From positions 1-64,000 of the forward strand of contig RDOF01000010.1 in NCBI GenBank assembly GCA_011365025.1: a stretch of 64,000 nt of DNA. Reading direction: 5' to 3'. Below the pieces are notes generated by a model, which worked only from the letters and a program-made list of their open reading frames with translations, was not told the DNA's origin and ran no database searches. Made by a program: the position numbers and the translations under genes. Shown in pieces: positions 60,138 through 64,000 of this stretch (the stretch's first letter is position 1; each line of letters opens with the position of its first letter). The stretch comes from Candidatus Thorarchaeota archaeon. GTDB taxonomy: Archaea; Asgardarchaeota; Thorarchaeia; Thorarchaeales; Thorarchaeaceae.

Positions 60138-60164
60138 GGGCTGGAAATGGCAATTTCCTAGCCC
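60138..60164 (-). terminator. Stem-loop after the ferritin gene
   Basis: GGGCTGGAAAT and ATTTCCTAGCCC form an 11-bp stem with one bulged T around a GGCA loop, 30 bases beyond the ferritin stop, followed on the minus strand by CCAAATCCATTTTC. It probably ends the ferritin transcript before the peptidase gene. Confidence 0.5.
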
Positions 60165-60194
60165 ACGAAAATATGTTTAGAAACAACTTGGAAT

Positions 60195-60686
60195 CTATTC
60201 ACGTCTTCCAAGCTGTGCATCAAGCATGAAGAGCGCGTTTGTGGCGTCACCAATCTTCTTGAGCAGGTCTGCAACCTTCTTTGTTTGTTCCTCTTCTTCA
60301 ATCTGTTCATTATAGAACCAGTTCAGGAGGGTCATGGCGGCTCTGTCTGATTCTTTCTCAGCAATTTCGCCAATTTTGTTGATTCTTGAGGTTACTTCCA
60401 ACTCGTGCTTGTATGCATCTTCCCATGCTTCTAGAGGTGAGGTCCACTCAGTCTTTGGTCCCTTAATCGGTGCCAATAGAACTCTGCCTCCACGTTCAAT
60501 GACATGTTTCCAGAATCTCTCGGCATGTTCGTACTCCTCTTTCGCTTGGATTTTCATCCAGTGAGCCATCCCATCAAGCAAGTTTTCCTCGAAATAGGAT
60601 GCCATTGAGAGGTAGATATAGCCGCTATAAAGCTCGAAGTTGATTTGGTCGTTTATAGCACCTTGTAGTTCTTTGGTAATCTCCAT
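60195..60686 (-). CDS. ftn: Ferritin
   Basis: The 163-residue protein is a bacterial/archaeal-type ferritin: the first helix INDQINFELYSGYIYLSMAS carries the ferroxidase glutamate, KEEYEHAERFWKHVIERGG has the E-x-x-H pair, and LNWFYNEQIEEEEQTKKV supplies the remaining metal ligands. It oxidises and stores iron in a 24-mer shell. ATG 60686 has GAGGAG 6 bases upstream; the open frame begins at 60710. It stands alone with its own terminator. Confidence 0.95.
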   Translation of the reverse strand: MEITKELQGAINDQINFELYSGYIYLSMASYFEENLLDGMAHWMKIQAKEEYEHAERFWKHVIERGGRVLLAPIKGPKTEWTSPLEAWEDAYKHELEVTSRINKIGEIAEKESDRAAMTLLNWFYNEQIEEEEQTKKVADLLKKIGDATNALFMLDAQLGRRE

Positions 60687-60857
60687 TATGATCTCCTCGA
60701 CACGGTGCAAGCACCGGATTCTTCACGATAGTAAATTTCTGCTGATTTCATTGATATACGTTTCGTTATGACGAGACTCCTCTTCGTTCGTGCGACGAAC
60801 CTTTTTGTATCATCCAGTGATATGTTGTCGTTCAGTACAAGTCAAGGTGTTGTCCGA

Positions 60858-63668
60858 ATGGCTGCCATCAATCTGCTAACCCTCATCTTCGAGTTACTCT
60901 CTCCCCTTGTTGTTACACTGCTGTATCTAACATTCTTTGGCAAGCGGCGTAGCAAATTCATAGAGGCGTTCATTGTACTTATGTACGTCAAGACAGTTTC
61001 CACATTCATTTACTACCTGTGGTACCTTCAGGTTTCCGTTCCAAGCTATTTTGATGCCGGCATAGACGGTATTGGTCTTGGATGGCAATTCCTGATGGAC
61101 TTCATTTTTCAGTTCGTTTACACCCTTCAGGAGTACCTCACTTGGGTAATGGTTTCATTCTTTGCAGTTCTATTTGGCATGATTGTTCTGGCTCTGAAAT
61201 TGACACTGCAAGATCCAGTCAAGATGAGATTCAAGAATGTCATTAAAAGAGTCGTTGGTAGTGAGCCAGAAAGTGATGGCTATTCAGGTCTTAGAGACCG
61301 TCTTGAGGACATCAAATTCGAAGGTGTCGAACCCCAGCCATTAGATCCCGAAGTGCAGGCAACTGCATGGCGACAGGCCTGGAGGGATTACTTGATTATT
61401 GGGTTGGCAACTCTGCTCCCCTCAATTGGAGCCTACATGGGCAATGTTGTGGCGTACACGATGTATCTCGCTGGACATCCAGATGCATTAGCGGTTCTCC
61501 CTGATCCCTATGTTATAGGAGTTCTCATTTTCTTGACCTGGATTTACCGATTTGGATATACCGGCTCCAATCGAATCGCTAGAGGTTCCGGAATCAAATT
61601 GGGCAACCGCGACTTGGGTGGTGAGATGATGCGTGGTGTCCTTGGGTGGTTCTTCAGGCTGAACATCATTCTCTCACTTGTTTTCATCTATCTCAATATT
61701 AGCGACGCGCTGACCTCACCAATCCTGCTTTCGGCAGGAGCAGGATGGACCGGCCTTGCACCAGATGAGATTCTGTTCTACGTTGGACTCTATTTCCGTG
61801 ACGGCATAATGCAAGCATTTCCGCCAATCCTCTTTGCAATCATTATTCTGCCCTTGGTTGAGGACTTTGCCGTTGTTCTGTACAAGAAGGTCTTCGAAGG
61901 AGTAACGCGCGTTAGAAGCCGAACATGGGGATTCAACCCTAGACGAATTATCAAGAACTTAGGTGCCTCTGTATCAACAGGTTTCTTGATAACCGGCGCC
62001 TTCATTGGAGCAGTGATGGCTGTAACGTTGAACTACGCCAGAACCGTTCTTGCTACCTACGAGTTCTGGCCAGTTGGAGTGGAGGGACAAGTGGCAAATG
62101 ATTTGTCCTATCCGGCAGGCAATGTGGCCCTGATTCCCCCCACAATCTGGATTCTGATGATGCTGGCAATTCCCTTTGCATCAATGCTTCTTCTTGGCTT
62201 AATTGGACACTTTGTTCGCACAAGGGTTGACGTGAGTTCTGAAGGCTTCGCCCTATTCTCTGGCCTGACGGTTTCTATAGCTACTTGGTTAATTACTTGG
62301 CCCGGTATGGACTATATCCTGAACGTCCTGCCAACGCCTGCTACAATTGCCGGTGAGACCTTCTATCGGCTTAGACCCGTAATATATCTCCCACAGGCTG
62401 ACCAGCTGCTTTTCAGGCTGGCTTCTCAATTCGTGGTGAATCTGCCAATCTATGTATTCACTGTGCTTTTCATTCTGTACTTCTTCCAGTTTCGAGAGAG
62501 ATGGAAAGTCCAGATCGGAGAAGTTTCCGGTCCATTATTGAATGTCCAGAGGTCTGACATCTATCAGGTTCTTGGTCTCTTCTTTGGTGGATTGATTCTC
62601 TCTATTGTGGGAGTCTGGATTGTCACCTTCATAATAGACCCCGCCTTGATGACCAATACATTACTTGGGCTTTTCTCGGAGATAGGTGATCCAAATGGAT
62701 TGGAGGGTGTTCTGGCGCACTTTGCAGAAACTCAACTTAGGTCACCCTTCCTCATAATCGCAGAACACAATATGATCAGAACCCTACTTATGCTCATTCT
62801 TGGCCCTATCTTCTGGTCTGCTGTGCTTTATGTTGCTGCAGTCAAGGAGAAGAGCAAATCAGACCATAGAAATGAAGCAATAGGCATTCTGCTTCTACTA
62901 GTTGGGATTGTTGTTTCCTTCATCTGGACCCTCCGCGATATGCGTGTATTGGTCTTTATCCCTGCAGCGCCCTTGGACTGGAGTATCCCCTTGGCTTTGC
63001 AGAACCCATGGACTTTTGCAGCGCATTTGGGGCTGCGAGCTGCTGTTATCTTTGGCTTCCTACTTGGAGCCTACTTCCTAGGAACGCTTTACAAGAAATC
63101 CCGTGGCGGTTCTGCCAACGCGTATTGGTTTCCAGTTTTTCTTGCTGTATATGCTTTGGAGTATTTCATCTATGATGACCAGTTCACAGTAATTGCCTTG
63201 TTCATTCTGCCAATGATTCTGGCTGGAGCCTACAAGATTGCACTTCGAGGCAGAGAGGAAGTTCGAAGCGAAGACTTCCTGTTGACTTACATCCGCTTTG
63301 GTTTGATGAGCCTAGCCATAGCCGAAGTGCTATCAACCGCCCTGATTATTGGCGGTGTAAGCATCATCCGGCTCATCTTTGAAGGGTCAGCACTTCCATT
63401 CCTTGCTCAAATCTTGCCACATGCCATTATTGAGATACCAGTCTTTCTGCTTGCGGCTGCAACATCTCTGAGAATCGCAAAAGACTTGGGCCCTCACATA
63501 CAGAACGAAGAATGGTCTGCAATACCCTCGAAGACAAGAGAGCTTGTTACTGATGAGCGCACTTGGCGCACTTACGCCCTGATAGTATTCTTCCTGCTAA
63601 TCTCTGCGCTTATCGAAGCGTATGTCACTCCAATCATCTTCGATTGGGTTATTGGAATGCCCGCATAA
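60858..63668 (+). CDS. Very large polytopic membrane protein with C-terminal SpoIIM-like domain
   Basis: The 936-residue protein has roughly 20 transmembrane segments. The N-terminal 700 residues match no family I recognise. The last 150 residues look like a SpoIIM/DUF95 domain: FLAQILPHAIIEIPVFLLAA with the conserved LPHxxxEIP motif, AATSLRIAKDLG, and the final LLISALIEAYVTPII with ALIEAYVTP. ATG 60858 has AGGTG 8 bases upstream and opens directly at the first helix (AAINLLTLIFELLSPLVVTL); ATGs at 60768 and 60822 are in frame but give implausible extensions. SpoIIM-type proteins act in membrane or cell-envelope remodelling in bacteria. Confidence 0.75.
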   Translation: MAAINLLTLIFELLSPLVVTLLYLTFFGKRRSKFIEAFIVLMYVKTVSTFIYYLWYLQVSVPSYFDAGIDGIGLGWQFLMDFIFQFVYTLQEYLTWVMVSFFAVLFGMIVLALKLTLQDPVKMRFKNVIKRVVGSEPESDGYSGLRDRLEDIKFEGVEPQPLDPEVQATAWRQAWRDYLIIGLATLLPSIGAYMGNVVAYTMYLAGHPDALAVLPDPYVIGVLIFLTWIYRFGYTGSNRIARGSGIKLGNRDLGGEMMRGVLGWFFRLNIILSLVFIYLNISDALTSPILLSAGAGWTGLAPDEILFYVGLYFRDGIMQAFPPILFAIIILPLVEDFAVVLYKKVFEGVTRVRSRTWGFNPRRIIKNLGASVSTGFLITGAFIGAVMAVTLNYARTVLATYEFWPVGVEGQVANDLSYPAGNVALIPPTIWILMMLAIPFASMLLLGLIGHFVRTRVDVSSEGFALFSGLTVSIATWLITWPGMDYILNVLPTPATIAGETFYRLRPVIYLPQADQLLFRLASQFVVNLPIYVFTVLFILYFFQFRERWKVQIGEVSGPLLNVQRSDIYQVLGLFFGGLILSIVGVWIVTFIIDPALMTNTLLGLFSEIGDPNGLEGVLAHFAETQLRSPFLIIAEHNMIRTLLMLILGPIFWSAVLYVAAVKEKSKSDHRNEAIGILLLLVGIVVSFIWTLRDMRVLVFIPAAPLDWSIPLALQNPWTFAAHLGLRAAVIFGFLLGAYFLGTLYKKSRGGSANAYWFPVFLAVYALEYFIYDDQFTVIALFILPMILAGAYKIALRGREEVRSEDFLLTYIRFGLMSLAIAEVLSTALIIGGVSIIRLIFEGSALPFLAQILPHAIIEIPVFLLAAATSLRIAKDLGPHIQNEEWSAIPSKTRELVTDERTWRTYALIVFFLLISALIEAYVTPIIFDWVIGMPA

Positions 63669-63670
63669 TT

Positions 63671-63689
63671 GGCCTGCGCTTTGCAGGCC
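63671..63689 (+). terminator. Stem-loop with T/C-rich tail after the SpoIIM-like gene
   Basis: GGCCTGC (63671-63677) and GCAGGCC (63683-63689) pair perfectly around GCTTT and are followed by TTCTCTCTCTTTTC. It begins 2 bases after the stop of the large membrane protein gene. Confidence 0.6.
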
Positions 63690-63721
63690 TTCTCTCTCTT
63701 TTCTTGAAAACACATTCGATA

Positions 63722-63739
63722 ATATTACATAGGTAATAT
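63722..63739. promoter_or_regulatory. AT-rich palindrome in the promoter region of the last gene
   Basis: ATATTAC (63722-63728) and GTAATAT (63733-63739) are perfect 7-base arms around ATAG. They sit in a strongly AT-rich stretch (63717-63771) that also repeats ATTATC twice. The stretch lies about 120-170 bases before the next ATG and may hold TATA and operator elements. Confidence 0.4.
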
Positions 63740-63828
63740 CATACATTATCATAAATTATCTTATATTCATAGAACCGGTATTAGTCTTTAGCACAGCGCG
63801 CCGAAAGCTCGCTTCTATGGTCGACCAG

Positions 63829-63857
63829 AATCAAAGCCGCCTTTGCAGTCTTTGATT
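63829..63857 (+). promoter_or_regulatory. Possible leader hairpin before the last gene
   Basis: AATCAAAG (63829-63836) and CTTTGATT (63850-63857) are perfect 8-base arms around 13 bases. Inside the loop another CTTTG (63841-63845) can pair with the same CAAAG, giving a competing smaller hairpin. The element ends 36 bases before ATG 63894. It could be a leader structure, if the transcript starts upstream of it. Confidence 0.35.
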
Positions 63858-63893
63858 TATCCATTGAATTAAGGTGCGCAAGGAGACAACAAA

Positions 63894-64000
63894 ATGCGAC
63901 GAAGAGGAATCAAGCACATGCTACTTTCTCTAGTTGCTGTCACTATATTTCTCGTATCTATGTTCTCATCCGGAGTCGCCACCTCTCTTCCGCCATCAGT
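63894..64000 (+). CDS. Secreted protein, 3' end outside the window
   Basis: ATG 63894, with AAGGAGA 7 bases upstream, opens a frame that continues to the right edge. The 35 residues seen form a signal peptide: basic start MRRRGIKH, hydrophobic core MLLSLVAVTIFLVSMFSS, then GVATSLPPS with a likely cleavage region. The mature protein is not visible, so no function can be given. The 225 bases before it hold the terminator, palindrome and hairpin listed separately. Confidence 0.65.
   Translation, partial: MRRRGIKHMLLSLVAVTIFLVSMFSSGVATSLPPS

Noticed and set aside
1..64000. CRISPR arrays, insertion sequences, integrases, rRNA or tRNA genes
   Set aside because: I saw no regularly spaced direct repeats, no transposase or integrase motifs, and no complete structural RNA. 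A covariance-model scan would be the decisive test.

Overview
The window is archaeal chromosomal DNA. Informational and housekeeping genes are of archaeal type: a group II chaperonin (thermosome), RNA polymerase subunit Rpo6/K, archaeal S-adenosylmethionine synthetase, TrpRS and GlyRS of the archaeal/eukaryotic kind, the COG1019-type CoaD, an AK6/Fap7-like kinase, an Nre DNA-repair protein, MEMO, a COG2150 ACT regulator and an HTH-CBS regulator. Promoters look archaeal (TATA boxes such as CTTTTATATG about 25 bases before the inferred transcript start), with a mixture of GGAGG-led and apparently leaderless starts. SNAP-like TPR proteins, surface proteins with a C-terminal membrane anchor and basic tail, a class II HMG-CoA reductase and anaerobic glycyl-radical chemistry make an Asgard archaeon (Thorarchaeia-like) my best guess. 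This is inference from gene content, not a phylogenetic result. I see no rRNA, tRNA, CRISPR array, insertion sequence or prophage.

Layout. 1-3.4 kb: 5'-truncated glycyl radical enzyme, its activase and a flavin split-barrel protein in one overlapping operon, followed by a GNAT gene. 4-6 kb: ACT regulator and MFS exporter. 6-13.2 kb (minus): MEMO, HisS, MgtC/DUF4010 membrane protein, an Rpo6 carrying an extra helix-hairpin-helix domain, thermosome, DUF89 protein. 13-18.7 kb: N-acetyltransferase, membrane-anchored HhH protein, AK6-like kinase, small membrane protein, orphan Eco57I/TaqI-type DNA methyltransferase, SPFH-zinc-ribbon protein. 18.7-25.6 kb: small single-helix membrane proteins (one with an in-frame TGA), RNase Z-like hydrolase, secreted M14 peptidase with EF-hand loops, ArsB/NhaD-type transporter, two small cytosolic proteins. 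25.7-28.9 kb: zinc-ribbon membrane protein, MetK and a divergent HTH-CBS regulator. 29-32.3 kb: divergent SF2 helicase and a coiled-coil protein. 32.3-39.5 kb (minus): an ion-homeostasis block (amphi-Trp protein, PhoU-like protein, CPA1 antiporter, P2-type ATPase, NhaA). 39.6-48.2 kb: TrpRS, a pair of zinc-ribbon membrane proteins, Nre protein, YbjN-like protein, AlaX editing enzyme, two convergent TPR proteins. 48.4-56 kb: large surface protein, HMG-CoA reductase, a zinc-ribbon membrane gene followed by a decayed copy of its C-terminal half, GlyRS and UspA. 56.2-64 kb: RACE-type ASKHA protein, CoaD, DUF4910/M28 peptidase, ferritin, a 936-residue membrane protein ending in a SpoIIM-like domain, and the start of a secreted protein.

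The most unusual items are the HhH-Rpo6 fusion, the Asp-for-Cys ferredoxin site in the glycyl-radical activase, the amphi-Trp/PhoU/antiporter operon, the helicase with eroded motifs, the family of zinc-ribbon membrane proteins with a decayed tandem copy, the in-frame TGA in a small membrane protein gene, and the TPR plus Ig-like protein facing a second SNAP-like TPR protein. Many genes appear to start at TTG placed 7-8 bases after a strong GGAGG, so several starts given here are shorter than the longest open frame. All family assignments rest on motif reading by eye.
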